From positions 1 through 43,188 of the forward strand of contig JBELBJ010000008.1 of the NCBI GenBank assembly GCA_042095375.1: 43,188 nucleotides of DNA, in the 5' to 3' direction. This document shows positions 1 through 6,813 of this stretch, in pieces; position 1 is the first letter of the stretch, and every line of letters starts with the position of its first letter. Under the pieces are notes generated by a model. That model made no database searches and was not told the DNA's origin. It was given only the letters and a program-made list of their open reading frames with translations. The translations under genes and the position numbers were made by a program. Source of the DNA: GCA-2715645 sp042095375 (GTDB lineage: Bacteria; Bacteroidota; Bacteroidia; Cytophagales; MED-G16).

Positions 1-146
1 TGCCACTTTATTAAAGGTTTAGATATATATATAATATATTTTTAAATGTAACCTTTGCTTTTCATAAAAGTAAAGTTGAGGATTTATTTAAATTACCTTA
101 GAAAATACCACAATTAACATAAAAACCCACTAACCCCTCTCCCCCT

Positions 147-177
147 TTTGAATTTTTCTTGGATGTTTGTAGATTTA
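147..177 (+). promoter_or_regulatory. Leaderless-type promoter of the DUF1295 gene
   Basis: TTTG at 147-150, 19 nt spacer, TAGATTTA at 170-177, then only GTTT before the ATG at 182. This fits the Bacteroidetes -33/-7 consensus (TTTG, TAnnTTTG). The transcription start expected about 5-7 nt below the -7 box would fall on the start codon. A run of C lies just above the -33 box, as at 1127 and 6775. Confidence 0.6.
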
Positions 178-181
178 GTTT

Positions 182-1117
182 ATGATAAACTCTTTCGAAA
201 AAACAAATAAAAGAATTCTCACCTATGTACCTTTTTTAATTTGCTTTGTTGTTCTTTATTTCAGTAATACTTTTAATTTTTTTGTTTCTTTGAATGGATT
301 TTTACAAGTTCTACTTTTTATTTTAGTAGTCTGTATTCCTGCTTACATAACTAAAAGAATGTCATATGTTGATATTGGTTGGCCTTTTGGACTTGTTATT
401 ATTGGTGTTTTAGTCTTATTATTAGGTGAAGGTTATTGGCTTAGAAAGTATATTATTAGTATAATGTATTTATTTGCTGGTTTAAGAATGGGTATAGGTT
501 CCTTAATATTACTTAAAAAGGGACATCTTAATACCGAACTTTCTCGCTATCAATATCAAAGAAAAAGATGGAAAAAGTCAGGATTTACTAATGTTGATAT
601 TTCTCTTCAATATGAAATAATGTTACAATGTTTGGCTAATATAACTTTTCTATCAATTCCCGCTATTTTACAGGCATTTAATCCTCAAGAATTTCTATCT
701 ATAATAGAAATTTTAGGATATTCATTCTGGTTACTATTTTTTGTAATGGAACATACTGCAGACATTCAAAAACAAAAATATTTAAAGAAGGCTTACTTAG
801 AAAACAGAAAAAAACAAGTTTGTAATATTGGATTATGGAAGTATAGTAGGCATCCTAACTACTTCTCAGAATGGATGGTTTGGAATTCACTCATTTTATC
901 TTCTCTGCCATCATTTTTCTATTTACATATAGCTGAAAGAGATGTGATATGGCTAGGTATATTGATTTCCATGTTCTATTTATCTATAATTATGTACAAC
1001 ACATTAGTTTATTATACAGGTGTAATTCCATCAGAATATTACTCATCAAAGAAACGGCCAGATTATAAAGAATATAAAAAAAAGACTAATATGTTTTTTA
1101 TTGGAAGAAATCGATAA
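182..1117 (+). CDS. DUF1295 / steroid 5-alpha-reductase-like membrane protein
   Basis: Polytopic inner-membrane protein of 311 residues. The C-terminal third carries the signature of the DUF1295 / steroid 5-alpha-reductase C-terminal family: GLWKYSRHPNYFSEW at about 217-231, then a conserved RPDYxEYxxxTNMF-like end at about 292-305. Hydrophobic segments cover about 14-54, 62-82, 145-166, 172-190 and 232-278. The N-terminal part is less typical of the family. Members are thought to reduce or methylate lipid-like substrates with a bound cofactor, but the bacterial substrate is unknown. The gene stands alone behind a leaderless-type promoter, and the start is supported by that promoter, whose -7 box ends 4 nt upstream. 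Confidence 0.8.
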   Translation: MINSFEKTNKRILTYVPFLICFVVLYFSNTFNFFVSLNGFLQVLLFILVVCIPAYITKRMSYVDIGWPFGLVIIGVLVLLLGEGYWLRKYIISIMYLFAGLRMGIGSLILLKKGHLNTELSRYQYQRKRWKKSGFTNVDISLQYEIMLQCLANITFLSIPAILQAFNPQEFLSIIEILGYSFWLLFFVMEHTADIQKQKYLKKAYLENRKKQVCNIGLWKYSRHPNYFSEWMVWNSLILSSLPSFFYLHIAERDVIWLGILISMFYLSIIMYNTLVYYTGVIPSEYYSSKKRPDYKEYKKKTNMFFIGRNR

Positions 1118-1129
1118 AACCACTCCCTT

Positions 1130-1160
1130 TTTGAATTTATCTTAGATATAATTAGATTGT
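1130..1160 (+). promoter_or_regulatory. Promoter upstream of the SGNH hydrolase
   Basis: TTTG at 1130-1133, 19 nt spacer, TAGATTGT at 1153-1160. The first ATG follows after AAAA at 1165, the same 4-nt distance seen at 182, 2706 and 6814. That ATG opens a six-codon ORF, not the hydrolase. Confidence 0.55.
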
Positions 1161-1164
1161 AAAA

Positions 1165-1185
1165 ATGAAATTATTATATATATAA
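1165..1185 (+). other. Six-codon leader ORF coupled to the SGNH hydrolase
   Basis: ATG at 1165 encodes MKLLYI and ends in TAA at 1183-1185. The last A is also the A of the ATG of the next gene (TAATG). It sits at the leaderless distance from the -7 box. It may load ribosomes for the hydrolase by termination-reinitiation, or may be chance. The peptide itself is too short for a function to be proposed. Confidence 0.3.
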
Positions 1186-2321
1186 TGGCAGAGTTCAACA
1201 ACAATCAATACAGTCGCCGAAGATTTAATTCTCAAATGCTTACTGGTGTAATAACTTTAGGTCTTTCTCCAAGTTTATTAGCTCAAAATACTTCAATATT
1301 AAAAGAAGAAATTGATTGGTACAACGCTAAAGACATAGGGGTAGAAGGGAAAGGGTGGAAAGATACTAAAAGATATTTTGATCGTTTACCCTCAAAAGCA
1401 GAGGGCGTTGTTCGTAAACCAGTCTGGAACCTATCTAGACACTCTGCTGGAATGTGTTTGAGATTTATTACCGATTCACCAAATATATATATTCGATATA
1501 AATTACATCTAGAAAGACTTTCTATGTTTCATATGCCTGCAACAGGTGTTAGTGGAGTGGATTTATATGGTGAAGATGATCAAGGCATTGACCGTTGGGT
1601 ATCTGTCGTAGGACCTAAAAAACAAAAAATCGATACATCAGTAGCTCAAGGATTAGCACCTGGTTCTCGAACCTATACAATGTATTTACCTTTATACAAT
1701 GGAGTTGAAGATATGGAAATTGGCATTAAAAATGGTAAGTTTTTTAAACCATTATATCCTCGAAAGGAAAAACCAATCCTTTTCTATGGAACTTCAATTA
1801 TGCAAGGCGCTTGTGCATCAAGACCAGGATTAGCAATTCCTGCTATTATAGGTAGAAGATTCAGACGACCCACAATTAATCTTGGCTTTTCGGGAAATGG
1901 TTGGATGGAAGCTGAAGTTGCATCTCTGCTAGCAGAGTTAAATCCTTGTGCATTTGTAATTGATTGCCTCCCAAATATGAACGAGACTAGTATTTCAGAA
2001 CGAACAATCCCATTAGTTAAAAAGCTCAGGGAAGCACACAATAAAACACCTATACTTTTAGTTGAAGACAGGAGCTTTACCAACACTCCATTTTTCCCTT
2101 CATTAAAAATTCATCATCAAAAAAGCAGAACTGCGCTCAAAAAAGCATATAAAAAATTGACTGATTCAGGTGTAGGATATTTATATTATTTGGATGGAGA
2201 TAATTTATTGGGTAATGATGGAGAGGGAGCTACTGATGGCTCCCACCCAAATGATCTAGGGATGGTTCGATATGCTGACGCCTACGAGCCAGTTTTAAGG
2301 TCTATGCTAAAGCAGTTTTAA
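1185..2321 (+). CDS. Tat-exported SGNH/GDSL hydrolase with GxDLY domain
   Basis: Predicted secreted esterase-type hydrolase of 378 residues. The N-terminus has a twin-arginine motif (SRRRF, residues 10-14) followed by a hydrophobic stretch ending near LLAQ, so Tat export is likely. A GxDLY-type accessory domain (GVDLYGEDD at about 124-132) precedes the SGNH domain. The nucleophile block is GTSIMQG with Ser204, the oxyanion Gly lies in GFSGNG at about 234-239, and the catalytic Asp/His lie in DGSHPND with Asp351 and His354. Relatives act on acyl or acetyl esters, often of carbohydrates, but the substrate cannot be read here. Start chosen by the TAATG overlap with the leader ORF and by the complete Tat signal. 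Confidence 0.85.
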   Translation: MAEFNNNQYSRRRFNSQMLTGVITLGLSPSLLAQNTSILKEEIDWYNAKDIGVEGKGWKDTKRYFDRLPSKAEGVVRKPVWNLSRHSAGMCLRFITDSPNIYIRYKLHLERLSMFHMPATGVSGVDLYGEDDQGIDRWVSVVGPKKQKIDTSVAQGLAPGSRTYTMYLPLYNGVEDMEIGIKNGKFFKPLYPRKEKPILFYGTSIMQGACASRPGLAIPAIIGRRFRRPTINLGFSGNGWMEAEVASLLAELNPCAFVIDCLPNMNETSISERTIPLVKKLREAHNKTPILLVEDRSFTNTPFFPSLKIHHQKSRTALKKAYKKLTDSGVGYLYYLDGDNLLGNDGEGATDGSHPNDLGMVRYADAYEPVLRSMLKQF

Positions 2322-2324
2322 TTA

Positions 2325-2513
2325 ATGATGAAAGATTTTTTTGATAAATACCAGTATACAATTGGAGTAACTACAATTGTATGTTTAACAATTAAGGATG
2401 CGATTGGAATTAAAACTATAGATAATTGGTTTCCAGCTGAACTAAATATCAGTTTATATATTATAGGAATAGCTCTATTATGTAGGCATCTTTATCAAAA
2501 AAAAATAAAGTAA
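2325..2513 (+). CDS. Small two-helix membrane protein
   Basis: A 62-residue protein starting 3 nt after the SGNH hydrolase stop, so probably cotranscribed and coupled with it. It has two hydrophobic stretches (about 11-27 and 41-55), a short polar loop between them and a basic tail ending in KKIK. I do not recognise a named family. It opens a run of five short genes on the same strand. Both ATGs at its start (residues 1 and 2) are possible initiators. Confidence 0.55.
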   Translation: MMKDFFDKYQYTIGVTTIVCLTIKDAIGIKTIDNWFPAELNISLYIIGIALLCRHLYQKKIK

Positions 2514-2543
2514 TGAAAAAATACATTAAATAAAGTTTATACT

Positions 2544-2654
2544 ATGAATAAATTAGGTGAAGGTTTTAAAAACTATAGCAGAACACAAATAGGAATCTTT
2601 TGGTTTTTAATAGGTGTCTCTATTGGTTCTATTATAGTATTATTACTTAGCTAA
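2544..2654 (+). CDS. 36-residue single-span membrane protein
   Basis: A short ORF of 36 codons with a polar N-terminus (MNKLGEGFKNYSRTQ) and one transmembrane helix over about residues 16-35. It begins 30 nt after the previous gene and ends 16 nt before the -33 box of the next promoter. The N-in, basic then hydrophobic layout is what a real membrane miniprotein would show. No named family is recognised and the case rests on composition and position only. Confidence 0.4.
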   Translation: MNKLGEGFKNYSRTQIGIFWFLIGVSIGSIIVLLLS

Positions 2655-2670
2655 ACAAAAAAACCCATCT

Positions 2671-2701
2671 TTTGAATTTTTCCTGAATAGTTGTAGGTTT
2701 G
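2671..2701 (+). promoter_or_regulatory. Leaderless-type promoter of the 43-residue protein
   Basis: TTTG at 2671-2674, 19 nt spacer, TAGGTTTG at 2694-2701 (exact TAnnTTTG). GAAG separates the box from the ATG at 2706. This is the best match to consensus in the window and it supports the tiny gene that follows. Confidence 0.65.
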
Positions 2702-2705
2702 GAAG

Positions 2706-2837
2706 ATGGAATTTATTATTGGTATATCTATAATAATAGGTATAGTGCTTACAATGAGATTGTTTGGTGCGTGGATGTTAAGAATCGATGAGGTAATTAA
2801 ATTATTAAAAGAAATAAGAGATAATTTAAAGAAATAA
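2706..2837 (+). CDS. 43-residue membrane protein with amphipathic tail
   Basis: A 43-codon ORF directly behind a consensus promoter with only 4 nt between the -7 box and the ATG. One hydrophobic helix (about 3-24) is followed by a charged amphipathic helix (RIDEVIKLLKEIRDNLKK), which suggests a membrane-anchored coiled-coil or oligomerising peptide. The next small gene starts 8 nt after the stop, so the two are likely cotranscribed. I know of no characterised family. Promoter placement makes the gene more credible than its length alone would. Confidence 0.6.
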   Translation: MEFIIGISIIIGIVLTMRLFGAWMLRIDEVIKLLKEIRDNLKK

Positions 2838-2845
2838 TAAAAAAT

Positions 2846-2971
2846 ATGAAATTAAGAGACTTTATCTATAACAAGGAAACAAAAGAATCACATTTAGCAG
2901 GAGTTATTTTTCTAATCGTTGTAACTATAATTTCTGCAGTTTTTGTTTATTGGGTATTTTCAACAATATGA
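2846..2971 (+). CDS. 41-residue single-span membrane protein
   Basis: A 41-codon ORF 8 nt after the preceding small gene. A polar charged N-terminus (MKLRDFIYNKETKESH) is followed by one transmembrane helix over about residues 17-40. Its TGA stop overlaps the ATG of the next gene (ATGA at 2968-2971), the classic sign of translational coupling. That overlap supports both this ORF and the start chosen for its neighbour. Function unknown. Confidence 0.5.
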   Translation: MKLRDFIYNKETKESHLAGVIFLIVVTIISAVFVYWVFSTI

Positions 2972-3345
2972 GAAACCTATTAATATTCTTATTTATCTCG
3001 TTTAACGGATTTACACAAACCTTTGAGTTTAAGGAAAATGGAAAATATAATAAAAATGGTATAATTAGAGTTGATTCTCTTAGACCCCTTTATTATGAAG
3101 AAAATAATGCTATTGAAAGTAATTTAACATTTGCTGGTTTTAATGTCAGTCATAAAAACCCAGATTATGTTTTAGTCTATAGTTTTCAAGAATATGCTGT
3201 TATTAAATATTTTAATGGTATGATAATAGATAAAAATGGAGATGTTATTATATCCTTTAGACAAAGAAAAGCAGAGATTAAAAAAAAGGAAAAAGATAAA
3301 GTTTTCAAGAGCTTAGCCGAAGAATTGGCAAATTTTATTAAATAA
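2968..3345 (+). CDS. Secreted hypothetical protein
   Basis: A 125-residue exported protein of unknown function. The ATG at 2968 is preferred over the one at 2950 because it overlaps the upstream stop (ATGA) and opens directly into a clean signal peptide (MRNLLIFLFISFNGFTQ) with a likely cleavage after FTQ. The mature part is polar and beta-rich by eye, with a Lys/Glu-rich C-terminal helix. It is the last gene of the small-gene train from 2706. No family recognised. The next 338 nt hold a possible minus-strand miniprotein, a palindrome and the leader of the next gene. Confidence 0.6.
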   Translation: MRNLLIFLFISFNGFTQTFEFKENGKYNKNGIIRVDSLRPLYYEENNAIESNLTFAGFNVSHKNPDYVLVYSFQEYAVIKYFNGMIIDKNGDVIISFRQRKAEIKKKEKDKVFKSLAEELANFIK

Positions 3346-3402
3346 AAAAAATTCGATTAACAGAAACTAACTCTACTCTTCTTTTAATTGAATTTTAGTT
3401 TC

Positions 3403-3486
3403 TTAAGATTTTTTCTTTTTCTTAAGTATCAGAATAAATCCACCTCCAAGCAAAACAATTAATGCAATTAAAAAACCTGTGTCCAT
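3403..3486 (-). CDS. Possible 27-residue membrane miniprotein
   Basis: Minus-strand ORF of 27 codons encoding MDTGFLIALIVLLGG followed by GFILIL and a KKKKKS tail: one hydrophobic helix with a strongly basic cytoplasmic end. This is a plausible small membrane protein in an otherwise gene-free stretch. No leaderless promoter precedes it, but an 11-bp palindrome lies 29 nt upstream. The support is composition only. Confidence 0.35.
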   Translation of the reverse strand: MDTGFLIALIVLLGGGFILILKKKKKS

Positions 3487-3515
3487 ATTATATTTTAAGT
3501 AATTATTTCTTATTC

Positions 3516-3541
3516 CATATTCTTTTATTGAAAAGAATATG
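3516..3541. repeat. Perfect 11-bp inverted repeat
   Basis: CATATTCTTTT at 3516-3526, loop ATTG, AAAAGAATATG at 3531-3541. No T-run follows on either strand, so it is not an obvious terminator. It lies upstream of both the minus-strand miniprotein and the plus-strand CIA30 gene and could be an operator, or chance in AT-rich DNA. Confidence 0.35.
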
Positions 3542-3617
3542 TAATTAAAAAGATATTTAAACAAAAAAAAAATAAATCCTTTTTTAGTTTATCACGTATA
3601 TTAAAAGTCTATTATAT

Positions 3618-3683
3618 ATTAAAACACTAATAACGTTATTACTATTTATTTCTCTTGTATCTTGTTCTCAAACTTATGAATTA
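3618..3683 (+). other. In-frame lipoprotein leader without a standard start codon
   Basis: Reading in frame upstream of the ATG at 3684, the codons from ATT at 3618 spell (I)KTLITLLLFISLVSCSQTYEL, a near-perfect SPII leader with lipobox LVSC. The frame is open back to a TAG at 3585-3587 and contains no ATG, GTG or TTG. Either ATT initiates, or the start codon was mutated or mis-sequenced. Confidence 0.5.
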
Positions 3684-4187
3684 ATGGATGAACAGAGTAT
3701 TGATTTATTTAATCCAGAAAAAAATATTGGTTTAAAAAATTGGAATATTGTTAATGATGATGTTATGGGTGGGATTTCTACATCTTACCTATCATTAAAT
3801 GATGAAAAAAATTTAATTTTTAATGGGTACTTATCATTAAAAAATAATGGAGGATTTGCTTCGGCAAGATTAAGTTTTATCCCAGAAACTTTAACTGGTG
3901 TAAAATATTTAAAGATAAAATTTAGGGGTGATGGTAATATTTATAAATTACGTCTTAGGCAAAACAATAGACGAGCATCCTATTCTTCTGATTTTAAAAC
4001 CTCTAAAGATAAATGGGTTGAAGTGGAATTAAAGATTGAGGATTTCAGACCATTTTGGAGAGGATATTCTTATAATAATTATCCTGATTTAGATATAAGT
4101 CAAATAAATTCATTGGGTATACAAATTTCAGATAAACAAGAAGGAGAATTCAAATTAGAAATAAAATATATTAAAGCAATCTATTAA
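3684..4187 (+). CDS. CIA30-family (NADH:ubiquinone oxidoreductase intermediate-associated) protein
   Basis: A 167-residue protein from the first ATG, matching the CIA30 / PF08547 beta-sandwich family: the WNIVNDDVMGGIS motif near residues 17-29, the FNGYLSLKNNGGFAS strand pair near 46-60, and a closing LGIQISDKQEGEF segment. Bacterial members have unknown function; the name comes from a complex I assembly factor. In-frame codons upstream encode a lipoprotein signal, so the real product is probably a lipoprotein starting near 3618 with a non-standard codon. From the ATG alone it would be cytoplasmic, which is unusual for this family in Bacteroidetes. Confidence 0.75.
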   Translation: MDEQSIDLFNPEKNIGLKNWNIVNDDVMGGISTSYLSLNDEKNLIFNGYLSLKNNGGFASARLSFIPETLTGVKYLKIKFRGDGNIYKLRLRQNNRRASYSSDFKTSKDKWVEVELKIEDFRPFWRGYSYNNYPDLDISQINSLGIQISDKQEGEFKLEIKYIKAIY

Positions 4188-4257
4188 GAAAATAAAATCT
4201 AATTCTAATATTACTCTTTATTCGAGTCATTTCTAAATTCTAAAACAAAGTCCTTTT

Positions 4258-4288
4258 TTTTAATTTTCCTTAGATAGTTGTAGATTGT
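4258..4288 (+). promoter_or_regulatory. Promoter of the PhyH gene
   Basis: TAGATTGT at 4281-4288 with a T-tract (TTTT at 4258-4261) 19 nt upstream in place of TTTG. The surrounding block AATTTTCCTTAGATAGTTG closely matches the promoters at 2671 and 6779. The ATG is 11 nt below the box, so a very short leader is expected. Confidence 0.45.
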
Positions 4289-4299
4289 AGATATAAGAT

Positions 4300-5139
4300 A
4301 TGAATAAAGAAATTAAAAAAGGACTAAAGTATTTAGTTAGTAAAAAAGAGATTAATCAATATAATAATCAGGGATATCTAGTTCTTAAGGACGTATTAAC
4401 TGAAAAAGAAATGAAGTCTATTGATCCTATTTTTGATCATTTTATTTCTGGAAAAGAACAAAAAAAAATGAAGAGAGACTTTTGTGATATGTCTCAACCC
4501 TATGGAACTCCATTTGAAAAATTTCAATTAATAAATGCTATGTTACCTGGAAAATATATGCCATCATTTAAAGAAAATGTTTTTTATAAAATTGCTAAAG
4601 ATATTGCAAGACAATTATATAAAAATGGAAAAGCTGAAATGGATTACGAGCAATTTTTAGCTAAAAAACCTTCTAAAAAAGGTGCTGAATTTTCAATGCA
4701 TCAGGATTTGGGATATTGGCCTAAAACTAAAAATACCTGGACCGCTACTTTTTCATTAGCACTATCTGATGCTGATGTAATTAATGGTTGTTTGCAAGTT
4801 ATTCCTGGAACTAATAAGGAAGATGGTCTTAGAATACATAAACCAAAATCATATCATAATGATGAAAAAAAATCTAATTCTGATCGTGACAATTCCCATA
4901 CTTTAGTTATTGAATCAAAACCAAATGATAAAGTTATATATCTTCCTTTGAAAAGAGGGGATATTACCATTCACAATGAAAAAATTATTCATGGATCAGG
5001 TGGAAATAATTCAAACGAATGGAGGAAAACCTATATAATTGCATTTAGAGATTCTGAAACAATAAAGAAAGAAAGATTAATTGGTTTCACTCATTCTCAT
5101 AATGATAAAGTAGACTGGGAAAAAGTAATTTCTATATGA
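4300..5139 (+). CDS. Phytanoyl-CoA dioxygenase (PhyH) family protein
   Basis: Predicted Fe(II)/2-oxoglutarate-dependent oxygenase of 279 residues. The facial triad is visible as HQD (His134, Asp136) and His231 in IIHGSGGN. Arg242 after the last His probably binds 2-oxoglutarate. The conserved GCLQVIPGTN segment at about 168-177 is typical of PhyH. Cytoplasmic, no signal peptide. Substrates in the family range from phytanoyl-CoA to ectoine and halogenated metabolites, so none can be assigned. It is transcribed alone. A 16-bp perfect AT palindrome spans its stop codon, probably by chance. Confidence 0.85.
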   Translation: MNKEIKKGLKYLVSKKEINQYNNQGYLVLKDVLTEKEMKSIDPIFDHFISGKEQKKMKRDFCDMSQPYGTPFEKFQLINAMLPGKYMPSFKENVFYKIAKDIARQLYKNGKAEMDYEQFLAKKPSKKGAEFSMHQDLGYWPKTKNTWTATFSLALSDADVINGCLQVIPGTNKEDGLRIHKPKSYHNDEKKSNSDRDNSHTLVIESKPNDKVIYLPLKRGDITIHNEKIIHGSGGNNSNEWRKTYIIAFRDSETIKKERLIGFTHSHNDKVDWEKVISI

Positions 5140-5219
5140 TTTATAAATCATAAGAACACCTCTAATTAAATGAGTTGTAATAAACTATTTTTTTTGAATG
5201 TGATCCATCTTAATATCCA

Positions 5220-5251
5220 TTTGGCTTTTCTCTTGAATCTTGATAGATTGA
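5220..5251 (+). promoter_or_regulatory. Promoter of the amidohydrolase gene
   Basis: TTTG at 5220-5223, 20 nt spacer, TAGATTGA at 5244-5251. The ATG at 5274 is 22 nt below, so this mRNA would have a short leader. Confidence 0.45.
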
Positions 5252-5273
5252 AACTGATTATAATTTGCAAACC

Positions 5274-6764
5274 ATGAATATTACAATACTAAAAAGAATG
5301 GCATTCATCCTAATTCTCGGATTATTGTGTTTTCAATTTAAGCATGAGTTGCCAAATACTCTCCTTATTCAAAATGCAATACTAATTGATGGCAGTGGTT
5401 CAGATAGAATAGTAGCATCTGTTCGTATAGAAGGTAATACTATAATTGAGATTGGAGATTTGAAGGTACTAGAAACAGATTCTATAATTAATGCTGAAGG
5501 ATTAGTTTTAAGTCCTGGTTTCATTGATACACATAGTCATCATGATTGGGACAGCCTAAGAACAAAAGAATCAGCTATTAGTCAAGGTATAACCACCATT
5601 ATAATTGGTCAAGATGGAACTTCTCAATTTCCTATAAAAAAATTCATGGATTTAATTGATAATGCTCCATGGTCAATTAATGTGGGCTCTTATTCTGGAC
5701 ATGGAAGATTAAGATATGAAGTAATGGGTGATGACTTTAAACGTGAAGCCACTCAAGAAGAAATTGAACATATGAAATCGTTGTTGGAAACTGAGATGAA
5801 TAATGGTTCTTTAGGCCTTAGCACGGGTTTAGAGTATGATCCAGGAATATATTCGAGTACTGCTGAAATCATTCAGCTTGCAAAAATTACTTCAAAACAC
5901 GGAGGACGTTACATCAGCCATATGAGAAGTGAAGATATCAATCTTGTTAAAAGTATAGATGAAATAATACAGATTGGTCATGATGCAAAAATTCCTGTTC
6001 AAATTTCACATTTTAAACTTGCGAAAAAGGGGCTTTGGGGAAAAGCTCCAGAAATATTAAAAAAACTTGATAGTGCCAGAGCAAAAGGTATTGATATTTC
6101 TGCCGATATCTATCCATATCAATACTGGCAATCTACAATGACAGTATTGTTTCCTAATCGAGATTTCGAAAATCGAGAAACCGCAGAATTTGCTCTTACA
6201 GAACTAACAACTCCTGAAGACATGATAATTAGCAGTTTTAATGCGAAACCTGAGTATGAAAATTTGACTTTGAAAGAAATAGCTAAAGAACGAAATGAAG
6301 ATCCAGTTACCACCTATATTGAGCTCATAAGAATGTCGCAAATAATACAAGGTGAAAGTATTATTGCTAAATCAATGGATATAGAAGATATTAAATCTAT
6401 TATGAATTGGTCTTATACAAATTTATGCTCAGATGGCTCTCCAAATGGACATCCAAGAGGATGGGGTTCATTTCCAAAGTATTTAAATATGGATACCGGA
6501 CAAACTCTTGAAGCTAAAATCAATAAAATGACTTTTCAAGCCGCAAAGAACTTGAATTTAAAAAATATTGGTGAAATTAAAGAAGGTTATTTTGCAGATT
6601 TAGTATTATTTGATATTGATTCTATAAAAGACAAAGCCACATTTGAAAATAGTTCTTTGAGGTCTAAAGGTATCAATTATGTTATTGTATCTGGCGAGAT
6701 TGTATATTCTAATCAAATACCAAAAAAGATTTACTCAGGTAGACTCATAAAAAGAATTAATTAG
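5274..6764 (+). CDS. N-acyl-D-amino-acid deacylase (D-aminoacylase) family amidohydrolase
   Basis: Amidohydrolase of 496 residues from the ATG at 5274; a TTG nine bases upstream is less likely. The metal site HSHHDWD (His87, His89) ends strand 1 of the TIM barrel. Further ligands are in SLGLSTGLEYDPG, YISHMRSE and QISHF, and the late Asp is in CSDGSPNGHPRGWGSFPKYL, the hallmark of D-aminoacylase and N-acyl-D-glutamate deacylases. A hydrophobic N-terminus (about 9-22) suggests a signal or anchor, so it may act in the periplasm. Family reaction: hydrolysis of N-acyl-D-amino acids or related amides or peptides. Single gene with its own promoter. Confidence 0.85.
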   Translation: MNITILKRMAFILILGLLCFQFKHELPNTLLIQNAILIDGSGSDRIVASVRIEGNTIIEIGDLKVLETDSIINAEGLVLSPGFIDTHSHHDWDSLRTKESAISQGITTIIIGQDGTSQFPIKKFMDLIDNAPWSINVGSYSGHGRLRYEVMGDDFKREATQEEIEHMKSLLETEMNNGSLGLSTGLEYDPGIYSSTAEIIQLAKITSKHGGRYISHMRSEDINLVKSIDEIIQIGHDAKIPVQISHFKLAKKGLWGKAPEILKKLDSARAKGIDISADIYPYQYWQSTMTVLFPNRDFENRETAEFALTELTTPEDMIISSFNAKPEYENLTLKEIAKERNEDPVTTYIELIRMSQIIQGESIIAKSMDIEDIKSIMNWSYTNLCSDGSPNGHPRGWGSFPKYLNMDTGQTLEAKINKMTFQAAKNLNLKNIGEIKEGYFADLVLFDIDSIKDKATFENSSLRSKGINYVIVSGEIVYSNQIPKKIYSGRLIKRIN

Positions 6765-6778
6765 AGCCTTACTTCCCT

Positions 6779-6809
6779 TTTGAATTTTTCTTATATAGTT
6801 GTAGATTGA
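6779..6809 (+). promoter_or_regulatory. Leaderless-type promoter of the sulfatase
   Basis: TTTG at 6779-6782, 19 nt spacer, TAGATTGA at 6802-6809, then GTTT and the ATG at 6814. Almost base-for-base the same block as upstream of 182 and 2706, including the CCC just above the -33 box. Confidence 0.6.
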
Positions 6810-6813
6810 GTTT

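Noticed and set aside
13..56. AAAGGTT/AACCTTT hairpin near the left edge followed by GCTTTT.
   Set aside because: Only 7 bp with a 30-nt AT loop and a weak T-run, and no upstream gene in view; not enough for a terminator call.
5136..5151. Perfect 16-bp palindrome ATGATTTATAAATCAT spanning the PhyH stop codon.
   Set aside because: Almost all A/T and no loop, expected by chance in this composition; no T-run.
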